A stretch of 64,000 nucleotides of DNA from Agapetus fuscipes (Eukaryota > Arthropoda > Insecta > Trichoptera > Glossosomatidae): the NCBI GenBank assembly GCA_951799405.1, contig OX637338.1, positions 8,184,001-8,248,000 of the forward strand. The letters are read 5' to 3'. Position numbers and translations under genes: made by a program. Below are positions 52,173 through 63,508 of the stretch, one piece after another (the stretch's first letter is position 1; each line of letters starts with the position of its first letter). Under the pieces are notes generated by a model, which saw nothing but the letters and a program-made list of their open reading frames with translations, was not told where the DNA came from and did no database searches.

Positions 52173-52614
52173 TTGAGCAGACAAACGCCAAGGGTAGCTC
52201 TTTCCGTTGCCCGCTGAGTGACAGCAAGCTTTATCATTAGTCCCATAACTAGCAGCCACGTCTCCGTACCGCACTCATGTTTGACAAAACACATTACAGT
52301 GGTGCCTCACACAACGAACGCCTCGCACAGCGAACGCTGCACACAACGAACTTCCTGTTCGTTCATTTCACGATTCATACAACGAACTTCGCTTCACACA
52401 ACGAAGTCGCCCGAGCTTCCATGACTGCTTCGCCCGGGCTTCCACGATCGCTGCCGATGTATTGCATACTCCCGCGCAGGCACTGCAGGCAGTCGTTAGT
52501 CACTGTGCTTAACTTACGCACATATCGCGGCAATCGTTCTTCATTACGAATTAAATCACGCACGTATCACGGCAGTCGTCCTTTTGAGTTAAACTTAATA
52601 TTTTTTTTTATATC

Positions 52615-52802
52615 ATGGCTTCTAAAAAAAACAGGATCAACGATCTTTACTCCGATACTCTTGTCCGTTATTTCCGGCAGATGTTGGAGAAAAGAGAAAA
52701 ACAAACGACTTTGGACAGGTTTTTCATGAAACCATCGGCCAAAAAGCAGAAAATGGATGAAGATGTGCAAGATTCGGTAGACTCTACTAAGTCTGTCTTA
52801 AA
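52615..52802 (+). pseudogene. Tigger-type transposase C-terminal remnant
   Basis: From the ATG at 52615 the frame reads LVRYFRQMLEKREKQTTLDR then FFMKP and KKQKMDEDVQD. The KxxQxTLDRFFxKP tail is typical of Tigger/pogo-like transposase C-termini. The DNA-binding and DDD catalytic parts are missing. After about 52802 the frame runs into the inserted HHL sequence (to 52854), so the last residues are not transposase. Confidence 0.6.
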
Positions 52803-52814
52803 ATTAAAAAAAAT

Positions 52815-53040
52815 ATTTTTTATATTTTGTATTGTTTGTGTATTAACACTGTGAAAATTCATTTTGTTTCAATTTATAATTTGTGGATGAAATTCAAATC
52901 ATACCTGATGATGACCTTCTAGGTCGAAAACGTTCGTAATTTTGTTTTAAAGATTTTAATCTTTTAAATAAAGTCTATAGTGAAAATAAACAGTGTTTTG
53001 CTTGAAAAATTTCATCCAAAAATTATAAATTGAAAATATT
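52815..53040 (+). ncRNA. HHL element with hammerhead-like motif, inside the Tigger element
   Basis: CTGATGA (52905-52911), one extra T, a GACCT-TCT-AGGTC hairpin (52913-52925), GAAA (52926-52929), then ACGTTCG. The flanks are inverted: TTGTGGATGAAATTC near 52881 pairs with AATTTCATCCAAAAATT near 53015. It ends AATAAACAGTGTTTTGC before the right inverted flank. This is the best hammerhead-like core in the window. Confidence 0.5.
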
Positions 53041-53243
53041 TTTTTGTTAGATGTATCTAAGTAAATAAAAATAATAACAAAAAAATGATCTTTTTTTATG
53101 TCATCTTAGCATATTTTATGCTACAGAACGAATTATTTCTTTTAACATGTATTGTTATGGGAAAACGCGTTTTACATAACGAACTTTTCGCATAACAAAC
53201 TTGCTCCCGGAACGAATTAAGTTCGTTGTGTGAGGCACCACTG

Positions 53244-56200
53244 TACTTGAAGATTTTCGCCTTTAAACATGAGGTATTGAAGATGAGAAGAATCGTTTTT
53301 TTGTGAAATAGCTAAGCAATCCACGGTCTCACCGAGTCAGGTCTTAATTTTTTAGAAAATTCAAGACCCAAACTCAGGCCCACCGCACAGAGTCAGGATA
53401 AGATGGGAGTCACAGGACTTAAGATCTGTCTCTGGGTTGATCCTTTCGTCATGACAACGTTCCCAATACTTCCCAACTCATCCTTTCTTCCAATATGTAA
53501 AGTCTGATTCATTACATTGCATGCCTAGAGGTGTCCTGGCTCTCGGATCTTCGCAACCAAATGTGGTATGATCCCGAGATGGCCGTCTTTGTCAGTCTTT
53601 CCAGAAAGCTATTTTTTTGGGATCTTTTGAATCCTAGATGCTTAAGAAAAGTATATACCGATTTGGCTGGCAGTCCTCTCGCTCGCTACTCCACTGCATA
53701 CAATTGCAAGTTGTTCAAAAGAATACGTATCGTATTCATTATACAGGCGTCCTGAACACCCCGTGCCTGAATACCACGTTATTATTTTTCAGTGGGCATG
53801 TATGAATACAAGTGGTCGTAGCTCTACATTAAGAAGATCAATAATACGACAAGGCTTTTACAAAAAAATGATTGGAAAGAATCTGACAACCAATTTGTCA
53901 AATGTTTCACTTTATTCCTTTCACTATTATCATTCCGGGTACGATTCTATTGAATTTTAGGACTCGAGTTCTAAAAATATTACCCAGGGAAAAGTGCCCA
54001 TAAAATCTGCGTCCTGGAAGAGTCAGTAACTCAAATTTAAGACATTACGTTTTAGGTAAATTGTACCGTTTTATTTAAATGCTATGTAAATATAAACTAC
54101 ACATCTAGTGAGCGTTCAGCGATCAATAATTTTTCGATTAAACGTTGTGATTGAGTTACAATGAAATGTTTAATACTTACGGTACAGTACCTTTGACATC
54201 GGCTGCAAATAACAAAGTTATGTAGGAGCTGTCTCAAGGTTTAGAGGAAACCAATGAAGTAGATGAATTAATTGATTGGAAAAATAATGGTTTTCATGAA
54301 GATTAAATCATCGCTGGTAAAGAAAAAAACTCTAACTCGCAGCGCCGACTACCCGTGAGTTTATTAATTGATTGATGAGGTACTTATTTTGCAGAATTAC
54401 AAAAAGTATAATTTAACTTTAAAAACTGGTTCTTATTCATTTATTATCTTTATATTTTTCGTTTTTCGAAAATGAGATATGAACAAAAAAGAGCACAGAA
54501 AATGACATTCTCTGTACGCCCATTTATTAATATCACTTTCGAAAAAAATCCTTGATTGCCACGTTTTGCTCTATATTGCTCTATGCTCTATACGTCAAAC
54601 TAAAGAAAAAATAGTTATCTGATTAAACATTATAAGGTATTTATAATGATTTAAATACGCCCTTGACATTAATTTCCAGCGATTCTTTTGAATGATTTTT
54701 TCCAATTTTTTGTCAACAAAATAAAACTCCAATATTTGTATGCTTTTCATGTATTCTGAATGTATATTTTCTTCAAATAAACTAAAAAAAATAGTCTTTG
54801 GTATGCGAGCCTTCTCAAAACAACATACAACACGAACGTCAGATATTTCACATCTTGGTGAGTTTTATACAAGACTTGTTTTTCTTTTGCACCCCGAGTA
54901 GGTATACAACTTTACGTTCATACTTAACCATTGCGTCTTGGTAAAAGTGTATGGAAATTCATACGAACTATACAAGTGCTGTTTTAGTTTATATGGCTGA
55001 GTTGAAACGTAAACTTTTGGGCGGAAATATTTTTGGCTACCAATGTACATTGTACACGACCAGAGTGCCCTTGTTCACTCCGCCGCCTCGCACACATATG
55101 GCTGGGTTTCCCCTTAGAGCCTGTTCAAACCGTTCTGTATTTGAGGCAAGTAAGGTATTGTCAGCGCATAAGCATTAAGTGTGATAAAACAAATGATGCG
55201 TGTGTTCTGTGGAATATTCATTGTTTTATAATTGTTGTAATGAGTTACAATTTTTGAAGAAATGTATTAAAAGTTAACACCCGTAAATAACGTTTTTAAT
55301 TTTTAAGGAATGAGATTTATTTAAGGAGCTTATATTATATTTGTTGTGATAACCTTATTGTAAGTAGGTATATAACATTGTTTTCCATTTAATCAAAATA
55401 ATTCATTTTTAATTTATGAAAAAAAACAGCTAGTAAGAAAATTTCGTCGTTATCCAATGAATTCATTAAAAAAAGACAGCCTTTATAAGGATTTTAAATT
55501 ATATGAAGAGTACCTATAACATACCAAGAAGCTTAAAAAACACATTTTCATTTCTTCTTGCCATGAGTGTATATTTCGACATTTTACACAACTAACTTAT
55601 TTGTCTCTACGTATCCATAGAACAGTAATACATCATTCGTTACTAAAGAGATTGAATGTTTTCAACGAGCTTTATATCAGAAATCGTCACTGGAGTATTG
55701 ATGACTGATATGTATGGGTATTATGTTATATTTGTGCAACAATTTGTCAATGTTCTGTTGGTGTCTTTCCTAATAAATAAAAATAGCTTACTAATAGATA
55801 CAAGCTACTATCTTCTTGCTAGTGAAGAGCTTGTCTAGTCTGTGCAAGCCTTCAGCCAGGTGAGTATGTACGTATTATGTGGTGCGTTTCATCTTTCCCC
55901 GAAATAAAGATGCTCACGTCGCGGCGCAGAGCTTATGGCAGCCAGTTTACGATCACTAAAAAGAAAATGGTTATTGAAATATGGCCACGGTTATGTGATT
56001 ACTTAAAAAAAGAGGACGTCCTGAATTTTGATTATGTGACAAAGCATCCCGGAATTCTGAATAGATTCATAGATAATATATCCTCTTATTTTATTGAAAA
56101 GGTCGAGAAAAATCGTACAAGAGTTTTTGATTTTTCGTAAATAGGATACGAGTGTACTGACTCTACAGAGTATTGTATACTGATATTGTACTAGTAAAAT

Positions 56201-56541
56201 TTGATTGTTAAAAAACATGAGTATATATTTTTTAGATTTTTTTATTATTAAATGTTTGCGGACACGACTTTGTTTTTTTCTTTTATACTGCAGCTCTTAT
56301 TAGAGATTTCGTGCTTTCGTTAAACTATTGGCGTAGATACTTCAGCAAGATTTCCTTTGATGCTTTAGAATCATTTTCCCATCAATATTTCATTGCATGA
56401 AAAGACGGTATTTTTGTTCGACATAATGTGCCCAAGGTACATTAGCTTCTTTTTTACGGTTGACAATATTTTTTTCTATGTTACGTGCTTTATGCGAATA
56501 TTTTGAATTACTATGATCATGAGAAACCCAACGCAAAAAAA
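53244..56541. other. No recognised gene (3.3 kb)
   Basis: The longest tract without a recognised repeat. ORFs at 53531-53755 (+, 74 codons) and 55877-56140 (+, 87 codons, with a lysine-rich MVIEIWPRLCDYLKK segment) show no domain I know. A host exon here cannot be excluded but is not supported. Confidence 0.4.
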
Positions 56542-56762
56542 CACAAATAAGCTACATATATAGTGAAACTTCTAGCCGCGTTATTCCCGAAGGGATCGCA
56601 TGTAGCGATTATAACCAGGTAAGTGGGCCGGCTATACGCCAACCACTTCAGTTTTAAGGTGGTAGGAAGGCTGAGTAAACCTTACCGGTATTTTATTTTG
56701 GGTTTGAAATGAATACCATAACGGAAAATCATTTCTGATACCCTCTGTGGAATTAAAACCCT
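56542..56762 (-). mobile_element. SINE-1, truncated and diverged
   Basis: AATAAGCTACATATATAGTG, GCCGCGTTATTCCCGAAGG, CCAACCACTTCAGTTTTAAG, ACCTTACCGGTATTTTATT. The tRNA-like head is missing. Confidence 0.7.
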
Positions 56763-57684
56763 ATCATATCTAACGATAACTAATAAATCACTATATAAAG
56801 TATATGGGAAGTTTAACAAATAAATTGAATTTCGTTGCATAACATCTGGATGCATTGTGGCTAAAAGGTACTGAAATATCCTTTCTAATAATACGGTTTT
56901 TACATATATGACAGTTTACATAAGAGGAGTCGATACGCCAACCGCAGCCATATTTTTTATTTGAGTTCCTTTATTAATACATATTTGAATAATCATTGTA
57001 CTTCTAGAATCTATGAAATTTGTTAAGTAAAAAAAACAAATACAAGTGGAAGTAATAAAAATAATACAAAAACTGTAAAAAATATTTTGAAATTAATATT
57101 TTTTATTAAATACTGCTTTTATAAAGTAAAACGCATGTTTTGTCTGTGTAAAATTTGGTAGATTCTAGATAGTATTACATTTTGTTGACTACGGAAATAA
57201 TATTCGCCAGTTCAGCTGCTTTTGCTTTAATTAAAAATATTCAGTTTAATAAAATTCAATTAGACCTTCAAATTTACTCCCGAAATAATGAACGATACTA
57301 TTTATCAAGTTGACGAGCCGAAGAATATCTGAAATAATGAAATTGTATATTAAATACCTAATAAAATATTGTTAGATTTTTGTTTTATTAAGATTGATCT
57401 CAAAAGCAATAGGTATACAATATGTATTATTATCTTTTATTACGAAATAAATTTAAAAGTATCGTAGAAAATTTAAAATATTTGAAATTAAAAATCTACC
57501 TACAAATTTAAATACTTAATTAAGAATCGTTAAATTATAATATGTATGTACTTGTGATCTACGGGTGACAATAATTTTCAATGCAAGTTTTTAATTTAAA
57601 TAAGTGGACTAGCAGAGGATGTTTAGAAATCGAAATTTTCTTTTCGACCAAACGTCACGAGCAAACTAAAGTCCTTAGCAATCG
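56763..57684. other. No recognised gene
   Basis: Very AT-rich sequence. Nothing is seen. Confidence 0.4.
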
Positions 57685-57770
57685 CAACTACGCAACAAAC
57701 CTAAGCTACACTTATAGGGTAACTTCTTATTTGGTTGGTATTGGGTTGGCCTTACGCAAACACTTTAAAG
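57685..57770 (-). mobile_element. SINE-1 3' fragment, diverged
   Basis: CGCAACAAACCTAAGCTACAC then GGTAACTTCTTATTTGG and GGCCTTACGCAAACACTTT. The internal part is deleted. Confidence 0.5.
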
Positions 57771-58122
57771 ATCAATATAAAGAATAATAAAATATTTGTT
57801 ATTTTTTCTCGGAGCAATTTAATCTTTGCGAGACTGCATTTGTTATATTTTTACTGGTTCCTTAGCGTCCATATTCTTATTATTGTGCGTCTTTGTAGAA
57901 GATAGTCGATCATCATAGCAATTTGTACCCGCAAGTGTAGACGATACTGCTGTACAAAATAATGTAAGCTACTGCCAACATCAACTGGGGACAACATCAG
58001 GTGCTACCACTGCAACTACTAAGGGGAAAATATTCTAAAGAGATGCTCATATTTGACATAGAAAAAAAAATGTGACGTCAGACGGCTGGGTTGACTGTCA
58101 TTGTTTCTACCAATATTAAGGT
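57771..58122. other. No recognised feature
   Basis: Spacer of about 350 bases. Nothing is seen. Confidence 0.35.
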
Positions 58123-58440
58123 CCGGTCGATAGCTCTGTTGGTAGAGTGCTTGCATTCCACGCCGTGAGCTCGGGTTCGAATCCCACCGAGGGTGTCAGA
58201 AATGACTTCCCGTTTCGGTGTTTATTTCAGACACCAAAATAAAATACCGGCAAGGTTTACTCAGCCTTCACAAGAAATGAGAACCAGCCCTCTCTGGAGC
58301 TGGGAAACCCCCACTTCGACTGAAGTGGTTGGCGTAAGGCCGGCCCTTACCTGTAAAAATAAATAGGTTCAACTCGCCACATGCAATCCCTTCGGGGATA
58401 ACGCGGCATGAAGTTACACTATATGTGTAGCTTAGTTGCG
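58123..58440 (+). mobile_element. SINE-1, full length
   Basis: CCGGTCGATAGCTCTGTTGG, GGGTTCGAATCCCACCGAGG, the CCACTTCGACTGAAGTGG palindrome and the end GTGTAGCTTAGTTGCG. Close to consensus. The antisense 101-codon ORF is a shadow. Confidence 0.9.
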
Positions 58441-58767
58441 AGCGTCGATTGTGATTAAACAAATAAATCACTATTTGCTGTTCCTCCCTTTTCGTTGCTG
58501 TTATATTTAAGGAATGATCAGACCCATTCACGAATTTATACGATCGACGGGCCATATTCCGAGTGGAAAGCAATAAAAGTGTAGCCGATAAGGGTGGTCA
58601 ACTACCTACATGCCCTTTCGTATATTTTACACCGAGAGACTTATTGCAGGCGGATAAATGTCTATCTCTATGTTCCGGTAGCTTTAATTTCCATAAATAA
58701 TTCAACTAGTGTGCTTACCACACGATCTCTATCCATAGTAACAGTTTTTTTTATTTAAAAAAAAATA
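58441..58767. other. No recognised feature
   Basis: Nothing recognised between SINE-1 and Rep-A. Confidence 0.35.
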
Positions 58768-58970
58768 CTGTAAAAATTGGTTCATTTTGCCAATGTCAAC
58801 CCTGTCTGAAGGAAAAGCAGCAGGAGTTGCAGGATCTCCGTTTATGAAGTTTTTTTTTTGTACGCGTGCAGTATATATTTTGTAAGCGTCAACTTAGACG
58901 AGTCTGCTTTTGGGCTGACAATGAGTCTTGAATGCTTCCTTACTCGTATTTTTGCAAATTAGATTCAAGA
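58768..58970 (+). repeat. Rep-A, 5'-truncated and diverged
   Basis: ACTGTAAAAATTGGTTCATT, GTTGCAGGATCTCCG, TTTTGTAAGCGTCAACTTAG, TTTGCAAATTAGATTC. Confidence 0.65.
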
Positions 58971-59344
58971 AAAAAAGTGAGAGTTGAAATACGAGTATGT
59001 GTGAAAATTGCGGGCGCGTTTATCAATTTTGAAATGCTTACTGAATCAGTATAGGTAACAAAGTAGGAAGAAAGGTAGGTAATAAATTATTCTGGTCTGA
59101 TTTTCATTTTACCTTTTTTCTTGTTTCTCTTAATGATGTTTTCCTATACGTGTAGGGAGACCGAGGAGGGTTGTGACAGAGGTGAGTTGTGACACAGTCG
59201 ATTCCTCGAAACCTATGGCTGCTAGCGAGTTGGCAACAATGCGTAATTATTATAGTTTGACGTGTCACTACGTCCAGTAAGCGCCAGCGATGCGTGGTGA
59301 GTGGTTGTGTCTGTGCATCATCAGTGGGAAAAATATCATCAAAA

Positions 59345-59634
59345 GTAAGTTTTTAATCAAAATTTCAATAGTCTATTAATCCTAACATATTAAGTTATTG
59401 ATTTTTTGAAATTGGTTTTATTATACCTTAACAATTCAGCTTTCATAATAATGTACTGTTTTATTATTATTTGCCACGTGTTTTAAAGTTTTAAGGTTAT
59501 TTATTTGAATGAATCATGATTTTTGCATCTAGGAGAGTTGTGACAGCCTGTCACAACTCTCCTAGATATTTTTTTGTGCAGGATAATAAAATATTACGCT
59601 TTATATCCTAACTTATGCTGTGTTTTTGTTTTAG
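59345..59634 (+). other. Possible 5' intron of the transposase
   Basis: A donor-like AAAA/GTAAGT at 59341-59350 and an acceptor-like TTTTTGTTTTAG ending at 59634 immediately precede the transposase ATG at 59636. The palindrome at 59527-59567 lies inside it. This is inferred from splice consensus only. Confidence 0.4.
59527..59567. promoter_or_regulatory. Perfect palindrome of the GTTGTGACA motif
   Basis: ATCTAGGAGAGTTGTGACA (59527-59545), spacer GCC, then its exact inverse TGTCACAACTCTCCTAGAT (59549-59567). The half-site matches the subterminal motifs at 59171, 59186, 60632-60690 and 60853, so it is a likely transposase-binding site. Confidence 0.6.
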
Positions 59635-59635
59635 A

Positions 59636-59767
59636 ATGCCAGATATACATGTGAGAACGACTGATAGAGACATGGTTAGTAAGGAGATTTATGAACTGGC
59701 ATATGAAGAAGTAACATCAAGGGGACAAAGTCTAAGAATTGCTGCATCCTCATATAATTTAAATTAA
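59636..59767 (+). pseudogene. Transposase N-terminal fragment (helix-turn-helix start)
   Basis: 43 codons from the ATG at 59636 to TAA 59765-59767, below the usual ORF cut-off. It contains SKEIYELAYEEVTSRGQSLR followed by IAASSYNLN. The pattern of a helix, then G-x-S-(L/I)-R-x-AA-x-x-Y, is the start of the psq/CENP-B-like helix-turn-helix of pogo-group transposases. The recognition helix and everything up to residue HNKKFPV are deleted. Confidence 0.65.
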
Positions 59768-59779
59768 TAATTATAATAG

Positions 59780-60481
59780 AAACGTCATAATAAGAAGTTC
59801 CCTGTGTCGTGGGACGAACGTGAAATGGCAGGGGAGGTATGGCTCCAACTTTTTATGAAGCGCCATCGTAACCTGTCGTTAAGGTTACCCCAGCCTACGA
59901 GCATTGCTCGCGCGACAAGCTTCAATAAGACAAACGTGAGCATATTTTTTGATAGTTATAAATCTGTTTTGAGCAAGTATGTTCTTGATGGCAAAGATAT
60001 TTGGAATGTAGATGAGACTGGAATAAAAACTGTCCAAAAACCTGATAGGATAATCGCAAGACGTGGTGAAAAACAGGTCAGTGCCATGACCTCAGCAGAG
60101 CGGGGAACTCTTGTGACGATGGATTTGGCTGGTAACGCAATAGGTAATTATATACCGCCAATGTTTATATTTCCACGTAAAAGGTTTCAAGAGCATTTTA
60201 TACGGGATGGCCCTCTTGGATCAGTAGGGACTGCTAATGGGGCTGGATGGATGCAAGAAGATGATTTCTCCTTTTTTCTGGAGCACTTTAAGAAACATGT
60301 GAGACCATCAAAAGAGCACAGAACATTATTGCTCTTGGATAACCATTCATCGCACATGGCTATAAAAAACATTGAGTTCTGCAGGGAGAATGGAATTATT
60401 TTACTGACATTCCTCCCACACTGCACTCACAAGTTGCAGCTAATGGATCGAACAGTTTTTGGTCCTCTTAAGAGAGCTTAA
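59780..60481 (+). pseudogene. Pogo-group transposase catalytic domain (DDD), truncated at both ends
   Basis: The frame is open from 59780 (after a TAG) and encodes HNKKFPVSWDEREMAG, then a second DNA-binding-like part (LFMKRHRNLSLRLPQPTSIA), followed by a DDE_1-type endonuclease. The catalytic residues are D of IWNVDETG (residue 70 counting from the codon at 59804), D of LLLLDNHSSH (179) and D of HKLQLMDRTVFGPLK (215), with 35 residues between the last two. It stops at LKRA with TAA (60479-60481), so the C-terminal 100 or more residues usual in this group are lost. The triad is intact, but the missing DNA-binding helices make activity unlikely. There is no ATG at the apparent start; the codon at 59804 is GTG and lies inside the domain. 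Confidence 0.85.
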
Positions 60482-60628
60482 GATGACCGTTAAACTTAGC
60501 AATTACTTATACCAAACGCTGAATGAAGGTAAAATATAATGTTAATGCATATTTTTTTCAAATAAAGAAACTTTATTCATCAAAAGCAATGTTTTAATTT
60601 AATTGTCCTTTAAAAAAAGCCGTAATTA

Positions 60629-60706
60629 ACACTTGTCACAACTTACCTCGACCTATGTCACAACTCACCTCGATACTAGGAGAGTTGTGACAACGGGAGT
60701 TGTTTT
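60629..60706. repeat. Right subterminal GTTGTGACA repeats
   Basis: TTGTCACAACTTACCTCGA, TGTCACAACTCACCTCGA and AGGAGAGTTGTGACAACGG follow each other in about 78 bases, two in one orientation and one inverted. They match the left-end motifs. Confidence 0.7.
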
Positions 60707-60880
60707 AAATTTTCACGTTTTATTAATATTACATGATTATTTTACTACTTTTTATATTGATATCATATAGTGTAATAAACTAGCTATTTAAAATCGTACG
60801 TTTCGTAGATATGGAACCATTATTAGCTGAAATATTTTATGTAACGTAAAAATTGTCACAACCCTCCTCGGTCTCCCCTA

Positions 60881-61027
60881 CCGACTTTTGATAAGCCGTT
60901 ATGTATTAATTTTTAAAAACGTGATGATCTTGTTGACTAAAAATAAATCTAAAATCCCCTCACAAATATTTAACATTTGGTATGTAGTGGCTTCAACCAT
61001 TTTTCAAAAATTAAAAATGATCATGTT
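60881..61027. other. No recognised feature
   Basis: A short AT-rich spacer. Nothing is seen. Confidence 0.3.
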
Positions 61028-61322
61028 CCGGTCGATAGTTCAGTTGGTAGAGTGCTTGCATTCCATGCCGAGGGCTCGGGTTCGAATTTCACCGAAGGTG
61101 TCAAACATGATTATCCGTTTTGATGTTTATTTTAAACCCGAAATTTAAAATCGGCAAGTACCAGCCCCGTCGGGAACTGGACACCCCTACTATAACTCAA
61201 GTGGTTGGCGTTAGGTCGGCTCCCGGCTCTGTAAAAATAAATTGGTTCCACTTGCCACATGCTACCCCTTCGGTGAAAATGCGGAAGAGGGTTACTCTAT
61301 ATGTGTAGCTTAGTAGAGTAGC
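61028..61322 (+). mobile_element. SINE-1, near full length, diverged
   Basis: CCGGTCGATAGTTCAGTTGG, GGGTTCGAATTTCACCG, TGGTTGGCGTTAGGTCGG, ATATGTGTAGCTTAGTAG. A segment containing the GAGTAAACC region is shortened. Confidence 0.82.
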
Positions 61323-62724
61323 GTTTAATAAAACTCATTCTTGAAGTATTTTTTGAAGACTTGTATATATTTTATAGAAATGTAAGTGCAAAAAATGCAG
61401 TAGTAAAAGTATAAGGTAAGCAGTATTGATGCTTCACATTTTATTGCGAAAAATGACGTTATTGCAATGTGGATTACAAATCAAGACTGATAGTCAGACA
61501 GTTCTTTGCTCGACCTTCCTTGACTCCTTTACCATCTCTTTCCTTCGTGTCACTGAGCAAAGTAATAGAAAGAGACGTTTGCTTCAACTTTTATGTCCCA
61601 GAACAGATATATTACCGGTAGTAAAACAAGCACGTAGGCACATATTGTGTCTTGTCGATATTTCAGCTAAGTAATATCCGGTGTCTTCTAAGCAAGAACT
61701 TCGACAATAAAACATTTCGTAAAAACTTAAGCATATCTATGAAAGTGAAGAAACTCACTAGAGCCGCTACACTATATTCCATACATTTATACGCTATGTT
61801 TGATTATGGAAAAATGTTTAATGTTTTGTTCATCTGTGTTTAGATACGTTAACAACCTTCAAATTTAACTTATTTTATATTTTCTTCATAGATTACTAGT
61901 CTCAAGGATTAATTTAAGTATGGTTTTTGTGTGTGTTTATTTTGATATATTTCTTGTTTTCAGGGGCGTGAAAATTCCCAAGAAATAATTAAATACAACT
62001 GTTGAAGAAAAATAGATAGCTAATTAATTTGTGTTGAAAGTCTCGTCCTTGACTTTCAAAAGTTTTATGTCAATTCCGTTGGCTTTTTGTTCTTGAAGAA
62101 GTTTTAACTTTTGTCTAAATTAATACCGAGTTTTATATATAAAGAAGTTCGGATAAGGCTGTGTAGACAATTTAAATTAAATATATTCAATGAAAAACAT
62201 AACACATGTTTTGGCGTAATGTTAAAACATAATCTGGATTTTAGTTAGTTTTGTTACAAAAGAAAAATGAGCCGTATAGAATTGAAAGCGGCACACTCGA
62301 TTTTTTTCCAAAAATGAACAAAATGCATGGAAACACAAACGATGCTATGGTGATAACATTTTGGAAAACAACGTAGATTTCCGTCTTTGATTCTGTACCA
62401 ATTATCTAAATATAATTTTGATAATGTTATTATTGAGATTCTGAAGTTTTCTTTATCATTTATTTGTAACATGCCCATCGTAGGTTTTTATAATTTATTT
62501 ATTTTTAAAAGAAGTAGCCAAATTAACAAGGCTTTTTAATTGCTTCCTTCTCGTATTTCTGATGAGAGAAGTTAACGTTGATCGATCTTACATATATAAA
62601 TTATTGATTAGGCGGATTCATTTGTTAGGCACGATTAGATGTTTATTTTGGTGTGTATAACAAAATATGTGATGATTATAACCCTAGGGATTTAATCTGT
62701 AAGTTCTAAAATAATTTAAGTTAT
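61323..62724. other. No recognised gene (1.4 kb)
   Basis: The ORFs at 61426-61674 and 61652-61843 (+) and 62254-62478 (-) have no domain. AT-rich. Confidence 0.4.
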
Positions 62725-62855
62725 TCGGTCCATAGTTAAGTGGCTAACGCTACGGACTTGTAATTGAATGCCGTAAATTCGACTCCAAGCGGAGCACACA
62801 AAATACCATTTAATTTTCAAATCATTGTCTTCCTTGGGTTGAAAATTGAAAAAAA
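62725..62855 (+). mobile_element. SINE-2, head and partial body
   Basis: TCGGTCCATAGTTAAGTGG (A-box), AAATTCGACTCCAAGCGG (B-box degraded), GAGCACACAAAATACCATTT, TTCCTTGGGTTGAAAA. 3' half missing. Confidence 0.65.
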
Positions 62856-62951
62856 TCATATCATTTTTTGTAATGCGTTCTGTCTCTAAACACTTGTTTC
62901 ATTAATTATCTTTTAATAATTAATTATATTAAATATTTAAATTAATTATTA

Positions 62952-63080
62952 ATTACCCAATGACATCTTTTGAACCAGGTTCGAAGTAACTGTCGATATA
63001 GAACGGCGCAGGCGGGGTTCGAATCAGCGCTAGTGTCAATAACGCAAATTCAAGTGCTATCGCCGTATCTACTCGACCAT
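62952..63080 (-). mobile_element. SINE-3, second copy
   Basis: The minus strand reads TGGTCGAGTAGATACGGCG, GATTCGAACCCCGCC, then a CCTGGTTCAAAAGATGTCAT tail, parallel to 918-1056. A tRNA-like A/B-box order is kept. Confidence 0.55.
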
Positions 63081-63508
63081 TTATATACCCAAATTAATCT
63101 CTCATATTCAACGAAATTTGCATCATATTTGTTAGGGTTTGGTGGTTCACACTGTGAGCGTCCATTGTATTTTTTTTACAAAAAAAAAAAAAAACTTTGC
63201 ATCAGTCCACGTGTCTTTCTGAAACTTTTTTCAGTTCGACGCCGCTCGTGCATTAAAGCTGCAAATTGCTAGCATGTTTAGTCGTGTCGTTGGCAGGTAG
63301 AATACGTGACCAGCATCTGAAAGTAATGCCCTCTCGGACATTCTATAAAACATCGCGTTAAATGACACCTTACCTAATGAATTTTTCCCTTCCTAAAGAT
63401 TCTACCAATACCTAAGATAGGTAAAAAAATGAATAACAATGAACAAAAGAGTTTCTTATATGTAACGAACAAGCCGTATACACATAAAATGAATCTTATA
63501 TAATAAGA
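63081..63508. other. No recognised feature
   Basis: AT-rich sequence with an A-run (63180-63194). Nothing is seen. Confidence 0.35.

Larger units (their letters stand above)
52297..53243 (+). mobile_element. Tigger/pogo-type DNA element, non-autonomous, 947 bp
   Basis: Ends CAGTGGTGCCTCACACAACG / GTTGTGTGAGGCACCACTG are flanked by TA on each side (52295-52296, 53244-53245), the target duplication of the Tc1/mariner-pogo group. ACAACGAAC-like motifs recur many times in the left 110 bases and in the right 40. Only a transposase C-terminal remnant is coded, and an HHL insertion splits it. Confidence 0.85.
59153..60880 (+). mobile_element. Pogo/jerky-type DNA transposon, internally deleted, about 1.73 kb
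   Basis: Inverted ends TAGGGAGACCGAGGAGGGTT (left) and the matching TAGGGGAGACCGAGGAGGGT (right, read on the minus strand), each starting with TA, the pogo-type target site. GTTGTGACA/TGTCACAAC motifs occur repeatedly just inside both ends and once as a perfect palindrome at 59527-59567. The transposase is split and truncated. Confidence 0.85.

Noticed and set aside
55877..56140. 87-codon ORF with a plausible helical segment
   Set aside because: No domain, no splice context and no repeat match. Kept only as a note within the 53.2-56.5 kb tract.
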